The notes: generated by a model from the letters alone, not told the origin. DNA of 64,000 nt from Stenotrophomonas sp. ISL-67 (GCF_018612915.1 NZ_JAGGRL010000005.1:102007-166006); one strand, 5' to 3'. Counted from the stretch's first letter, positions 34,060-43,337 are shown. A program made the numbers and translations.

Positions 34060-35210
34060 TGCCGCCCTCCGTGCTGGGCAGCAGTGCCCCCACCGCCGCA
34101 GGCAACAGCACCGGCAGCCCTGCCAGCGGCGCCCGCAGCGACGCCAGCGGACACAATCGCCAGGACTTTGACGCCCTGCTCAAGAGCGACGGCGCCAGCA
34201 GGGAAGCAAGCGCAACGCCGGCCGCCACCAAGCCAGGCACCGCTGACAGCGGCAGCACGCCGGCCGGCGCACCGCGCGCCGCTGGCAGCGACGCCACCCC
34301 CGACAGCCTTGATCCGGCTGCCGAGACGCCGCCCCCTGCCACCGAAAAGCCCGTCGCCAACGAGCCCGGCGACGACACCGACACCGCTCCCTGGCCGCCG
34401 CTTGGCCTGGCTGGACTCGCGCTGGCCGGTCTGGAGACCGTGGCGGTAGCGGCTGCCCCTGCCGCCAATGCCGGTGCTTCAGCCGCAACCAGGGCAGGCC
34501 CCCTGCTGCAGACCCTGCCCGCAACGCCCGCCCCCGCACCGGGCGCTCCCGCCCCGCCCGCCGCCGCGACCAGCACCGCGACAGCCGACGCTTCACCCGG
34601 GCCCATTGCACTGCCCCTGGATGCGGAGATCGCCGACGATACCGCCCTGCCCAAGGCCCTGACCGACGCCATCGCCAATGCCGGCGACGACACCGACGTG
34701 CCCACCACCACCCCGCTCCTGCACGCCCTGCACGCCGCCGCCGAGCTCAAAGCCGCCGCCACCGCCAGCACCCCGTTCCAGGGTGACCCGACCGCCACCC
34801 CACACGTGGGCGGCGATGATTTCGACGACGCCATCAGCGCCCGCATCGGCTGGCTGGCCGACCAGAAGATCGGCCACGCCACCATCAAGGTCACCCCGCA
34901 CGACCTCGGCCAGATCGAAGTCCGCCTGCAGATGGACGGCGACAAGGTCCATGCCAGCTTCACCAGCGCCCACGCCGACGTCCGCCACGCCCTCGAATCC
35001 AGCATCCCGCGTTTGCGTGAAATGTTGAACGAACAGGGATTCCAGCTCGGCAACGCCGACGTAGGCCACCAGCAGACCGCGCAGGATGGCAAGGCCGGCA
35101 GCGGGAACACCGCCCAAGGCACCAGCGACGGCGACGCGTCGATGACCGAAACCATCGTCTCACCCGCGCAGTTGATGCGGCAGCGCGGGTTGGTGGACGC
35201 ATACGCCTGA
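34059..35210 (+). CDS. fliK: FliK, hook-length control protein
   Basis: 383 aa from the ATG at 34059, which overlaps the fliJ stop; a GTG directly before it is an alternative. The N-terminal two-thirds is Ala/Pro/Thr-rich and low-complexity, acting as the molecular ruler. The conserved C-terminal switch domain (about residues 265-345) has KIGHATIKVTPHDLGQIEVR and REMLNEQGFQLGNADV. FliK interacts with FlhB (43373-44503) to switch export specificity. Last gene of the fliE operon. Confidence 0.93.
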   Translation: MPPSVLGSSAPTAAGNSTGSPASGARSDASGHNRQDFDALLKSDGASREASATPAATKPGTADSGSTPAGAPRAAGSDATPDSLDPAAETPPPATEKPVANEPGDDTDTAPWPPLGLAGLALAGLETVAVAAAPAANAGASAATRAGPLLQTLPATPAPAPGAPAPPAAATSTATADASPGPIALPLDAEIADDTALPKALTDAIANAGDDTDVPTTTPLLHALHAAAELKAAATASTPFQGDPTATPHVGGDDFDDAISARIGWLADQKIGHATIKVTPHDLGQIEVRLQMDGDKVHASFTSAHADVRHALESSIPRLREMLNEQGFQLGNADVGHQQTAQDGKAGSGNTAQGTSDGDASMTETIVSPAQLMRQRGLVDAYA

Positions 35211-35504
35211 TCCTGCGAAGCACACGGTCCCGCAAACCCGCCCCGGCCAACCCTTGACAATTGACCGGCGGCCAAGGAAAAAGCGGGCCCGTGACGTGAT
35301 TTCGGTAGGGTTGGTCGCCAGACAACTGCCGTGAGAGCCACAACACCCGGTAACGCATTGCAGTGATCGAGTTGAGCTGGCAGCCGGGCAGAGCCCGGCT
35401 CTACGTCACCTTGTCTACCGTGGTAGACGTTGCCGTCAAATTTCCGGCAACGAAGAACCGTCGCGGTTCGGCACGCCAATTGCATGTAGCCAGGAAGCAA
35501 TCCT
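35211..35504. promoter_or_regulatory. fliL upstream region with palindromes and a REP
   Basis: About 294 bases with no gene. Contents: TTGACAATTGACC at 35254-35266 (an inverted-repeat-like motif, possibly an activator site); a REP at 35382-35404; GTCTACC/GGTAGAC at 35413-35428; and CGTTGCCG/CGGCAACG at about 35428-35452 with a nine-base loop. The palindromes end some 15 bases before the sigma-54 promoter. Confidence 0.5.
35469..35484 (+). promoter_or_regulatory. Sigma-54 promoter of the fliL operon
   Basis: CGGCAC (35469-35474), GCCAA, TTGCA (35480-35484), 20 bases before the fliL ATG. Confidence 0.88.
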
Positions 35505-36038
35505 ATGGAGCTTCCCCTCGTGGCCGCAGCCGCTGATAAAACCAAGAAATCCACCGACAAGGACAAGGCCGCCAAGCCGCGCAGCCCGCTCCTGGTCACC
35601 GCCCTGATCGCCGTCGTCGCCGCTGGCGCCGCCGGTGGCGGCGTGTGGTACTTCACCCAGTCCCACGACGAGAAGACCCCCGCCAAGGCCGCCCCCTCCA
35701 AAGCCGCCGTGCCCGCCCCCGCCCAGTATTTCGGCCTCGAACCCCCGTTCGTCGTCAACCTCAACAGCAGCTTCAACGGCCCGCGTTACCTCCAGGTCGA
35801 AGTCCAGCTCATGACCCGCGACCCCGCCGCGCTGGAAGCCATCAAGCTCCACGCCCCCGCCATCCGCGCCAAGCTGCTCATGCTGTTCTCCCAGGTCGAA
35901 CCGGCACAGATCGCCGACCGTGCCGGCAAGGAACGCCTGCAGGCCGACTCCCTGGCCGAGGCGCAGAAACTGCTCAAGGCCGAAACCGGCAGCAAGGGCG
36001 TCGACGAATTGCTGTTCACCAGCTTCGTCACCCAGTAA
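35505..36038 (+). CDS. fliL: FliL, stator-associated membrane protein
   Basis: 177 aa. A short Lys-rich cytoplasmic N-terminus is followed by one membrane helix (about residues 28-50, LLVTALIAVVAAGAAGGGVW). The periplasmic SPFH-like domain has YFGLEPPFVVNLNSSFNGPR and YLQVEVQLMTRD. FliL rings the stator and supports torque. First gene of fliLMNOPQR. Confidence 0.94.
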   Translation: MELPLVAAAADKTKKSTDKDKAAKPRSPLLVTALIAVVAAGAAGGGVWYFTQSHDEKTPAKAAPSKAAVPAPAQYFGLEPPFVVNLNSSFNGPRYLQVEVQLMTRDPAALEAIKLHAPAIRAKLLMLFSQVEPAQIADRAGKERLQADSLAEAQKLLKAETGSKGVDELLFTSFVTQ

Positions 36039-36047
36039 GGGCATCCC

Positions 36048-37055
36048 ATGAACGACCTGCTTTCCCAGGACGAAATCGATGCCCTGCTGCACGGCGTCGA
36101 TTCAGGCGCCGTCGAGACCGAAGTGGACGCCATCGCGCCGGGCGAAGCGCGCAACTACGATTTCGCCAGCCAGGACCGGATCATCCGCGGCCGCATGCCG
36201 ACCCTGGAAATGGTCAACGAGCGCTTCGCCCGCCTCTGGCGCATCGGCCTGTTCAACCTGATCCGCCGCTCCGCCGAACTGTCCGTGCGCGGCATCGAGT
36301 TGATCAAGTTCAACGACTACATGCATTCCCTGTATGTGCCGACCAACCTCAACCTGATCCGCTTCAAGCCCCTGCGTGGCACCGGCCTGATCGTGTTCGA
36401 GCCCACCCTGGTGTTCGCCATCGTCGACAACTTCTTCGGCGGCGACGGGCGCTACCCGACCCGCATCGAAGGCCGCGAATTCACCGCCACCGAAATGCGC
36501 GTCATCCACCTCCTGCTCAAGCAGACCTTCGCCGACCTGCGCGAAGCCTGGGCCCCGGTGATGGATGTCGAGCTTGAATACATCAACTCCGAGATCAACC
36601 CGCACTTTGCCAACATCGTCACCCCGCGCGAGTACGTCGTGGTCTGCCGCCTGCATGTCGAACTCGACGGCGGTGGCGGCGACATCCACGTCACCCTGCC
36701 CTACTCGATGCTCGAACCGATCCGCGAACTGCTCGACGCAGGCATCCAGAGCGATCGCAACGACCGCGATGAAAGCTGGGGCACGATGCTGCGCGAACAG
36801 CTGAACATCGCTGAAGTCACCCTCTCCAGCGTTCTCGCCACCAAGCGCATGAGCCTGCGCGACCTCACCCAGTTGAAGATCGGCGACGTCCTGCCCATCG
36901 ACCTGCCGCCGCAGGTACCGCTGTGCGTGGAGAACATTCCCGTATTCACCGGCCAGTTCGGCGTCGCCAACGGCATGAACGCCGTGAAGATCACCGCTAC
37001 CCACCCCCCGGGCACCCGCCCGCGTGCTCCCGTTATCCAGGAAGACCCGCAATGA
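36048..37055 (+). CDS. fliM: FliM, rotor switch protein
   Basis: 335 aa. The N-terminal CheY-P binding peptide LLSQDEIDALLHGV is clear at residues 4-17. The CheC-like middle domain and the C-terminal SpoA domain (LTQLKIGDVLPIDLPPQVPL) follow. It overlaps fliN by four bases. Binds the CheY proteins encoded at 50001 and perhaps 57113. Confidence 0.97.
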   Translation: MNDLLSQDEIDALLHGVDSGAVETEVDAIAPGEARNYDFASQDRIIRGRMPTLEMVNERFARLWRIGLFNLIRRSAELSVRGIELIKFNDYMHSLYVPTNLNLIRFKPLRGTGLIVFEPTLVFAIVDNFFGGDGRYPTRIEGREFTATEMRVIHLLLKQTFADLREAWAPVMDVELEYINSEINPHFANIVTPREYVVVCRLHVELDGGGGDIHVTLPYSMLEPIRELLDAGIQSDRNDRDESWGTMLREQLNIAEVTLSSVLATKRMSLRDLTQLKIGDVLPIDLPPQVPLCVENIPVFTGQFGVANGMNAVKITATHPPGTRPRAPVIQEDPQ

Positions 37056-37393
37056 ACGACGACATCGACACCAACGAACCGGCACCGGCGCAGTTCACCA
37101 CCCTGCACTCGGACGACACCAGCGGTGGCCCGGATCTGAACCTTGACGTGATCCTCGACGTACCGGTCACCCTGTCGCTGGAAGTCGGCCGGGCCCGCCT
37201 GCCGATCCGCAACCTGCTGCAGCTCAACCAGGGCTCGGTGGTGGAACTGGAACGCGGTGCCGGCGAATCGCTGGACGTGTTCGTCAACGGCACGCTCATC
37301 GCCCACGGCGAAGTGGTGGTCATCAACGACCGCTTCGGCGTGCGCCTGACCGACGTCGTCAGCCCGAGCGAACGGATCCGGAGACTGCGTTGA
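37052..37393 (+). CDS. fliN: FliN, C-ring switch protein
   Basis: 113 aa, short form. Essentially an acidic N-terminal tail plus one SpoA domain: LNLDVILDVPVTLSLEVGRA, then LNQGSVVELERGAGESLDVF and GEVVVINDRFGVRLTDVVSP. The ATG at 37052 overlaps the fliM stop; longer upstream starts are inside fliM. It overlaps fliO by four bases. Confidence 0.96.
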   Translation: MNDDIDTNEPAPAQFTTLHSDDTSGGPDLNLDVILDVPVTLSLEVGRARLPIRNLLQLNQGSVVELERGAGESLDVFVNGTLIAHGEVVVINDRFGVRLTDVVSPSERIRRLR

Positions 37394-37791
37394 TCGCCCT
37401 GGCACTCATTGCCGCCGGTGCCCCGGCGGTCAAGATTGGCCAACACGCCGCCGCTGCGCCGAGCATGTTCGGTGCGGTGCTGGCGCTGCTGGCAGTGCTG
37501 GCGTTGATCGTCGGCCTGGGCTGGCTGCTCAAGCGCATGCCCGGCAGCGGCTTCAAGCCTGCCGAAGGCCTGCGCGTGGTGGCCAGCCTCAACGTGGGTG
37601 CCAAGGAACGCGTCGTCGTGGTCGATGTCAACGGCGAACAGCTGCTGCTGGGCGTTACCGCCGGCGGCATCAACACCCTGCACCGCCTGCCCGGACCGTT
37701 GCCCACCCCGGAACCGGCGCGCCTGCCGGATTTCAAGAACCTGCCGAATTTCGCCCAGCTCCTGCAACAGCGGCTGCGCAAGGAAAAATGA
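37390..37791 (+). CDS. fliO: FliO, export-gate assembly protein
   Basis: 133 aa from a TTG start at 37390 overlapping the fliN stop. One membrane helix (about residues 26-47, FGAVLALLAVLALIVGLGWL) is followed by a cytoplasmic domain with GLRVVASLNVGAKERVVVVD and GEQLLLGVTAGGINTLHRL, typical of FliO. FliO helps FliP assemble. An ATG at 37462 would remove the N-terminal part, so TTG is preferred. Overlaps fliP by four bases. Confidence 0.9.
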   Translation: MIALALIAAGAPAVKIGQHAAAAPSMFGAVLALLAVLALIVGLGWLLKRMPGSGFKPAEGLRVVASLNVGAKERVVVVDVNGEQLLLGVTAGGINTLHRLPGPLPTPEPARLPDFKNLPNFAQLLQQRLRKEK

Positions 37792-38576
37792 TCATGCGTG
37801 GCCCCCGTGCGTCCTGGACCCGTTACCTGCCGTTGCTGCTGACCCTGCTGCTGTGCGCGTTGCCCGCGCTGGCGATGGCCGCGCCTGGCGCGCCTGCCGT
37901 GCCCAACCTGCCCGACGTGAACGTCGGCAAGATCGGCGGCGCCCCGGTCAGCCTGCCGCTGCAGACCCTGCTGCTGATGACCGCGATCACCCTGATCCCG
38001 TCGATGCTGCTGGTGCTCACCGCCTTCACCCGCATCATCATCGTGCTGGGCCTGCTGCGCCAGGCGCTGGGTACCGGCCAGACGCCGTCCAACCAGGTGC
38101 TGCTGGGCCTGGCCCTGTTCCTGACCGCCATGGTGATGTTGCCGGTATGGCAGAAGGCCTGGGGCAGCGGCATGGCGCCCTACCTCAACGGCGAGATCGA
38201 CTTCCAGACCGCCTGGACCCTGACCACCCAGCCGCTGCGCGCCTTCATGCTGGCGCAGATCCGCGAAACCGACCTGATGACCTTCGCCGGCATGGCCGGG
38301 CATGGCACGTACGCCAGCCCCGATGCCATTCCGTTCCCGGTACTGGTCGCTTCGTTCGTGACCAGCGAACTGAAGACCGCCTTCGAAATTGGCTTCCTGA
38401 TCTTCATTCCGTTCGTGATCATCGACCTCGTCGTGGCCAGCGTGCTGATGTCGATGGGCATGATGATGCTCTCGCCGATGCTGGTCTCGGCGCCGTTCAA
38501 GATCCTGCTGTTCGTGCTGGTCGACGGCTGGGTGCTGGTGGTCGGCACGCTCGCCGCCAGCTTCAACGCCGCCTGA
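37788..38576 (+). CDS. fliP: FliP, type III export gate protein
   Basis: 262 aa. A cleavable-type signal sequence (LPLLLTLLLCALPALAMAA) precedes the conserved body: LIPSMLLVLTAFTRIIIVLG, LLRQALGTGQTPSNQVLLGL and ASVLMSMGMMMLSP. FliP forms the core gate with FliQ and FliR. It starts at ATG 37788 overlapping fliO; a second ATG two codons on is equally possible. Confidence 0.96.
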   Translation: MIMRGPRASWTRYLPLLLTLLLCALPALAMAAPGAPAVPNLPDVNVGKIGGAPVSLPLQTLLLMTAITLIPSMLLVLTAFTRIIIVLGLLRQALGTGQTPSNQVLLGLALFLTAMVMLPVWQKAWGSGMAPYLNGEIDFQTAWTLTTQPLRAFMLAQIRETDLMTFAGMAGHGTYASPDAIPFPVLVASFVTSELKTAFEIGFLIFIPFVIIDLVVASVLMSMGMMMLSPMLVSAPFKILLFVLVDGWVLVVGTLAASFNAA

Positions 38577-38583
38577 GGTCGCC

Positions 38584-38853
38584 ATGACGCCCGAACTTGC
38601 CCTGACCGAACTGCGCGGTGGCCTGATCACCGTGCTGTGGATTGCCGGCCCGCTGCTGTTGACCGTGCTGATCGTCGGCGTGGTCGTCGGCGTAGTGCAG
38701 GCCGCCACCCAGCTCAACGAGCCCACCATCGCCTTCGTCGCCAAGGCCGCCGCGCTCACGGTCGTGTTGTTCGCGCTGGGCAGCCTGCTGATCGGCCACC
38801 TGGTCGAGTACACCACGCTGCTGTTCCAGCGCATACCGCACCTGATCGGATAG
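38584..38853 (+). CDS. fliQ: FliQ, type III export gate protein
   Basis: 89 aa with two membrane helices. Conserved GPLLLTVLIVGVVVGVVQAA and TQLNEPTIAFVAKAAAL. Normal length and position between fliP and fliR. Confidence 0.96.
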   Translation: MTPELALTELRGGLITVLWIAGPLLLTVLIVGVVVGVVQAATQLNEPTIAFVAKAAALTVVLFALGSLLIGHLVEYTTLLFQRIPHLIG

Positions 38854-38859
38854 CACGGG

Positions 38860-39651
38860 ATGGATTCGGCAACCCAGATGGCCGCCGACGGGCTCAACGC
38901 CTTCGGCATGATCGGCACCGTGCTGTGGACCATGCTGCGCATCGGCGCGATGATCATGGCGATGCCATTGGTCGGCAGCCGTGCGGTACCGGCGCGGGTG
39001 CGCGTGATGCTGTCCGGGGCGCTGGCCATCGCGCTGTCGCCGATGCTGCCACCGGTACCCGCGTGGACCGGCTTCGATGCCGCCACGGTGCTCAGCATCG
39101 CGCGGGAGCTGGCCATCGGCATTTCCATCGGCTTCCTGCTGCGGATGGTCTTCGAGGCCGGCGCCATGGCCGGCGAACTGGTGTCGCAGGGCACCGGCCT
39201 GGCGTTCGCACAGATGAGCGACCCCATGCGCGGCGGTACGTCGGGTGTCATCGGGCAATGGTTCTACCTGTTGTTCGGGTTGCTGTTTTTTGCCGCCAAC
39301 GGCCATCTCGCACTGATTTCGCTGTTGATGGACAGCTACAAAGCGGTGCCGATAGGCGCGTCGCTCCCGGATATCGATGCATTCCTCAGTGCCGCGCCGA
39401 CCTTCCTGCTGCAGGTGTTCCGCGGCGCACTGACCCTGGCGCTGCCGCTGACGGTCGCCATGCTGGCGATCAATCTCGCCTTCGGCGTGCTCGCCCGCGC
39501 CGCACCCGCGCTCAACCCGATCCAGCTCGGCCTGCCGGTGGCATTGCTGCTTGGCCTGTTCCTGCTTGCTGTCCTTGCAGGTGAAATGGGTCCGCCGGTA
39601 CAACGCCTGTTTGATGCAGCCTTCCAGGCCGCAGACGGCGTCACGCATTAG
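38860..39651 (+). CDS. fliR: FliR, type III export gate protein
   Basis: 263 aa, polytopic. Family segments include RIGAMIMAMPLVGSRAVPAR, ELAIGISIGFLLRMVFEAGA and MAGELVSQGTGLAFAQMSDP. It completes the FliPQR gate, and is followed in other loci by flhB. Here flhB lies 3.7 kb away, separated by a c-di-GMP gene and a transporter. Confidence 0.96.
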   Translation: MDSATQMAADGLNAFGMIGTVLWTMLRIGAMIMAMPLVGSRAVPARVRVMLSGALAIALSPMLPPVPAWTGFDAATVLSIARELAIGISIGFLLRMVFEAGAMAGELVSQGTGLAFAQMSDPMRGGTSGVIGQWFYLLFGLLFFAANGHLALISLLMDSYKAVPIGASLPDIDAFLSAAPTFLLQVFRGALTLALPLTVAMLAINLAFGVLARAAPALNPIQLGLPVALLLGLFLLAVLAGEMGPPVQRLFDAAFQAADGVTH

Positions 39652-39860
39652 CCATCGCTGCCGACGCATACCGTGACGTAGGCAGGCCGGATCAATGCGC
39701 GTGATGGCCGCATGAAATTTAGCCGATTTTCGCTTGCGCTGACCCCCATCTGTGTCGTTACCATGCAGCACGGCAGGGGGAACGTGCCTGAGCAGCCCGC
39801 GCGGAGCGCCAGCGCAGGCCAATCTATCGTTGATTGCAGCTGTGTACGCCAGGGAGAGTC

Positions 39861-42005
39861 ATGATGCTCGTCGGCAGTTACACCCCGTGGTTGGTCGTGG
39901 TTTCGCTGCTGGTCGCCATGCTTGCGTCCTTCACCGCGCTGGACATGGCCAATCGTGTCACCACCGCGCCCTCGCCGAAAATCAGCGTGCTGTGGCTGCT
40001 GGGCGGCGGCTGTGCCATGGGTCTGGGCATCTGGTCCATGCACTTCATCGGCATGCTGGCCTTCCGCCTGCCGATCCCACTGGGCTACGACCTGGAGCTG
40101 ACCGCCGTGTCGCTGCTGGCAGCAGTAGCTTCCTCGATGTTCGCCCTATGGTTGGTCTCGCGGGCCACGCTCCCGCATTCGCGCCTGGCCCTTGGCGCAT
40201 TGCTGATGGGCAGTGGCATTGCCAGCATGCATTACCTGGGCATGGCCGCGATGCGCATGCAGCCCGGCATCGAATACCACGGCGGCTGGTTCACCCTGTC
40301 GCTGATCATTGCGGTGGTGGCATCGTGGGTAGCGCTGTACGTTGCGTTCCGCCTTCGCCACAACGAGACCGGGCTGCAACGTCGCGTGGCGCCGGCCGTG
40401 GTGCTGGGCGCGGCCATCGTCGGCATGCATTACACCGGCATGGCAGCAGCGCGCTTCCCTGCCGACAGTGTCTGTGGCGCCGCCGCGGGTTCCGGCCTGC
40501 AGACCCAGTGGCTGGCGGCGCTTGTGATGGTGCTCACCATCGCCATCCTGGCCGTGGTGCTGCTGGTGTCCTGGCTGGACCAACGCCAGCAGGCGCAGCT
40601 GCTGCGGCTGCGCAACCAGCACCTGCGCACGTCGCTGGACGATGCGCAGGCCGAGCTCAGCCAGGCCGCACTGCATGATCCGCTGACCCACCTGCCCAAC
40701 CGCCTGCTGCTGCAGCAGCGCATCGAACAGGCGCTGGTCGACGCTGAACAGCGTGGTGGGCGCTTCGCGGTGATGTTCATGGACCTGGACGGCTTCAAGC
40801 AGGTCAACGATGCCTATGGCCACCAGACCGGGGATGCCCTGCTGGTTGCCGTGGCCACCCGCACCCGCCAACTGCTGCGCGCCGCCGATGTGATTGCGCG
40901 CCTGGGCGGCGACGAATTCGTGCTGGTGGTGGGCATCGAGAACGACGAGGACGTGGCCGGCCTGGCCAGCCGCATCATCGAGGCTGTGGGTACCGGCAGC
41001 CTGGTGCCCGGGCATGAGCTGCAGGTCACCGCCAGCATCGGCATCGCCATCTGTCCCGACCACGCCACCACCGAACGCCAGTTGATGGGGTACGCCGACG
41101 CGGCGATGTACCAGGCCAAGGAGGCCGGACGCAACGCGTTCGTGGTGTTCGCCGAGTGGATGAATGACAGCGCCGAACAGCAGTTCCGGCTGTTGGCGGA
41201 CCTGCGGCGCGCGATCAGCACCCAGCAGCTGTTCCTGCATTACCAGCCCAAAGTCCGGGCCAGCACCCACCAGGTTTGCGGTGCGGAAGCATTGGTCCGC
41301 TGGAACCACCCCGAACAGGGCCTGATTCCGCCGGACCGCTTCATCCGGCTGGCTGAACGCAGCGGCGTGATCCACGACATCGGGCGGTGGGCGCTCAACG
41401 AAGCCTGCCGCCAGCTGCGGCGGTGGCACGATGCCGGCCATGAAGACTGGTCCGTGTCGGTGAACCTGTCGCCGATCCAGTTCAGCTCACCGCACCTGCT
41501 CCACGAGGTAAGCGCCGCACTGACGCTGCACCGCGTCGAGCCGCGCCGGCTGGTGCTGGAAATCACCGAAAGCGCGGTGATGCGCGACACCGAGACCAGC
41601 CTGCGCCTGCTGCAGGCGCTGGCGCGGCTGGGCGTGGGCATTTCCATCGACGACTTCGGCACCGGCTACTCCAGCCTCTTGTACCTCAAGCGCCTGCCGG
41701 CCACTGAGATCAAGATCGACTACGCCTTCGTGCGCGACCTGGAAAGCAGCTCCGAAGACGTGGTGATCGTCTCGGCGATCGTGGCGCTGGGCCATGCGCT
41801 GGACATGGACATCGTGGCCGAAGGGGTGGAGACCCCCGGCCAGCGCGCCTACCTGGAGCGGCTGGGGTGCGACTTCCTGCAGGGCTACCTGCTCGGCCGC
41901 CCGGTCGATGCAGAGCGGTTCATGAAGCTGCACGACCTGCCCCGCCCCCGCATGGTGGTGTCGCAGGAATACAAAACCTCCCAGGGCGGCCATTTCCTGG
42001 ATTGA
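39861..42005 (+). CDS. MHYT-GGDEF-EAL cyclic-di-GMP enzyme
   Basis: 714 aa. The N-terminal seven-helix MHYT sensor repeats are clear: SMHFIGMLAF, SMHYLGMAAM and GMHYTGMAAA, each with the conserved Met/His. This domain is thought to bind copper and sense O2, CO or NO. The GGDEF domain has an intact GGDEF motif and the RxxD inhibitory site (RAADVIARLGGDEF). The EAL domain keeps AEALVRWNHP and DDFGTGYSSL. So both cyclase and phosphodiesterase could be active. The ATG at 39861 follows AGGGAGAG. Same architecture as MucR/NbdA of Pseudomonas. It lies inside the flagellar locus and likely tunes motility. Confidence 0.92.
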   Translation: MMLVGSYTPWLVVVSLLVAMLASFTALDMANRVTTAPSPKISVLWLLGGGCAMGLGIWSMHFIGMLAFRLPIPLGYDLELTAVSLLAAVASSMFALWLVSRATLPHSRLALGALLMGSGIASMHYLGMAAMRMQPGIEYHGGWFTLSLIIAVVASWVALYVAFRLRHNETGLQRRVAPAVVLGAAIVGMHYTGMAAARFPADSVCGAAAGSGLQTQWLAALVMVLTIAILAVVLLVSWLDQRQQAQLLRLRNQHLRTSLDDAQAELSQAALHDPLTHLPNRLLLQQRIEQALVDAEQRGGRFAVMFMDLDGFKQVNDAYGHQTGDALLVAVATRTRQLLRAADVIARLGGDEFVLVVGIENDEDVAGLASRIIEAVGTGSLVPGHELQVTASIGIAICPDHATTERQLMGYADAAMYQAKEAGRNAFVVFAEWMNDSAEQQFRLLADLRRAISTQQLFLHYQPKVRASTHQVCGAEALVRWNHPEQGLIPPDRFIRLAERSGVIHDIGRWALNEACRQLRRWHDAGHEDWSVSVNLSPIQFSSPHLLHEVSAALTLHRVEPRRLVLEITESAVMRDTETSLRLLQALARLGVGISIDDFGTGYSSLLYLKRLPATEIKIDYAFVRDLESSSEDVVIVSAIVALGHALDMDIVAEGVETPGQRAYLERLGCDFLQGYLLGRPVDAERFMKLHDLPRPRMVVSQEYKTSQGGHFLD

Positions 42006-42070
42006 CGGGACAGCCACGCAGGGCATGGGCCCACCGGTAGGGGCGCCGAACCACGCGCGACCCTCCAGGA

Positions 42071-42898
42071 TCACACACACAACCGCAGCAGCACCGCTCC
42101 TGCCACGATCAGCCCGGCGGCCATCCACCTTCGCCGGGTGACCCGCTCCCGCAACACCAGGGCCGAAATAAGCACGCCGAACAGGATCGAGGTTTCGCGC
42201 AGTGCCGAAATCATCGCCACCGGTGCCTGCGTCATCGCCCACAACACCACCCCATACGATGTCAGCGTGCCGACCCCGCCCACCACGCCGTAACCCCAGT
42301 TCGCGCGCGCGTAGGCGCTCAACTGCGGCACCCGCGTGCACAAGGCCCAGATCGGCAACGGCAGTCCCGACAACAGGAACAGCCACAAGGTGTAGCCCAC
42401 AGCGGAACCGGACTGCCGCGCACCCCACGCATCCACCATCGTGTAGGTGGCAATCACCCCGGCAACGATCAGCGGCAGCCACATCTGCCGGCGCACGATC
42501 CCGTGCGCCATGCACAGAATGCCGACGCAGATCAGCCCGATGCCCGCCCACGCCACCCCCGGCAGACGCTCCCCCAGCAGTACGCCCCCCAGCAACGCCA
42601 CCACGATCGGCGCGCAGCCACGCATCAGCGGATAGGCCGCGCTCATGTCGGTCAACCTATAGGTGCGCGCGACCAGCACGTAGTAGCCGGCCTGCAGCAC
42701 GGTAGACATCGCCAGCCACGGCCAGCTGCGCGGATCCGGTGCGGCAACGAATGGCAGGCAGAGCGCAGCGATCAATGCCGCCGAACCGGTCACCAGGACC
42801 GTGGTGAACAGCGTATCGCTGCCGCGTTTGACGATGGCATTCCAGCTGGCATGCAGCAGCCCGGCCACCAGCACGGTGCAGAACAGGAAAGACGACAT
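42071..42898 (-). CDS. EamA/DMT-family transporter
   Basis: 275 aa with about ten hydrophobic helices in two EamA halves (GLLHASWNAIVKRGSDTLFT ... YVLVARTYRLTDMSAAYPLM; PVAMISALRETSILFGVLIS). The substrate is unknown; the family exports small metabolites or drugs. The start at 42898 gives a hydrophobic N-terminus, so the longer frame from 43027 is rejected. It is the only minus-strand gene in the 39-63 kb part and has no evident flagellar link. It may be an insertion that split fliR from flhB (inference). Confidence 0.85.
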   Translation of the reverse strand: MSSFLFCTVLVAGLLHASWNAIVKRGSDTLFTTVLVTGSAALIAALCLPFVAAPDPRSWPWLAMSTVLQAGYYVLVARTYRLTDMSAAYPLMRGCAPIVVALLGGVLLGERLPGVAWAGIGLICVGILCMAHGIVRRQMWLPLIVAGVIATYTMVDAWGARQSGSAVGYTLWLFLLSGLPLPIWALCTRVPQLSAYARANWGYGVVGGVGTLTSYGVVLWAMTQAPVAMISALRETSILFGVLISALVLRERVTRRRWMAAGLIVAGAVLLRLCV

Positions 42899-43321
42899 CG
42901 GAACCCGCAGCAGCCAGGGGAACGTCCATGATGCCGTAGCGCCACGCCGCGCCCCACCAGGCGTTGTGCGCCCTGCCGATGAACGCGTCGCCACGCGCCC
43001 GTGCCCCGCCGCATTGGCACGGGGCATGATTCTGTAGCGTGGCTGCTCTTCGTTCCGTGGTCATGAATGTCTGATGGGCGGTTTCGGTTGGGTCTAAACG
43101 CCGGTTGGAGGGCCGCGAGCGGTGGGATGCCGGTTTCGGAGACTTGGGCCGCGCTACGCGCGGTGTCCGGCCAACGGCCGGACCTACGAATTGTTACGGG
43201 CCCATTGGGATCTGGATCAATCGACCACCAACCGTTACGGGCCCATTGGAATCTGGATCAATCGACCACCAACCGTTACGGGCCCATCGGGATCGGGATC
43301 AATCGACCTGGCTGCCGGTTT
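42899..43321. repeat. Intergenic region with composite repeat copy D and 41-bp tandem units
   Basis: No gene in about 470 bases. The composite copy runs from about 43041 (CTCTTCGTTCCGTGGTCATG) to 43310. It includes GTCTAAACGCCGGTTGG and the GCGCGGTGTCCGGCCAACGG core. From 43198 the end module GGGCCCATTGGGATCTGGAT is repeated three times at a 41-bp period (starts 43198, 43239, 43280). It stops about 12 bases before the flhB sigma-54 promoter. Confidence 0.82.
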
Positions 43322-43337
43322 CGGAACGGTTCTTGCA
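43322..43337 (+). promoter_or_regulatory. Sigma-54 promoter of flhB
   Basis: CGGAAC (43322-43327), GGTTC, TTGCA (43333-43337). Two mismatches in the -24 hexamer outside the invariant GG; the -12 is perfect. It lies 36 bases before the ATG. Confidence 0.78.

Noticed and set aside
33788..35776. 662-codon minus-strand open frame
   Set aside because: Antisense to fliJ, fliK and fliL, with Ser/Ala/Gly-rich shadow composition.
39700..39760. GCCGATTT as a sigma-28 -10 before the MHYT gene
   Set aside because: No acceptable -35 at 15 or 16 bases upstream.
42899..43027. N-terminal extension of the EamA transporter
   Set aside because: The added residues are Arg/Gly/Pro-rich and precede a normal hydrophobic first helix starting at 42898.
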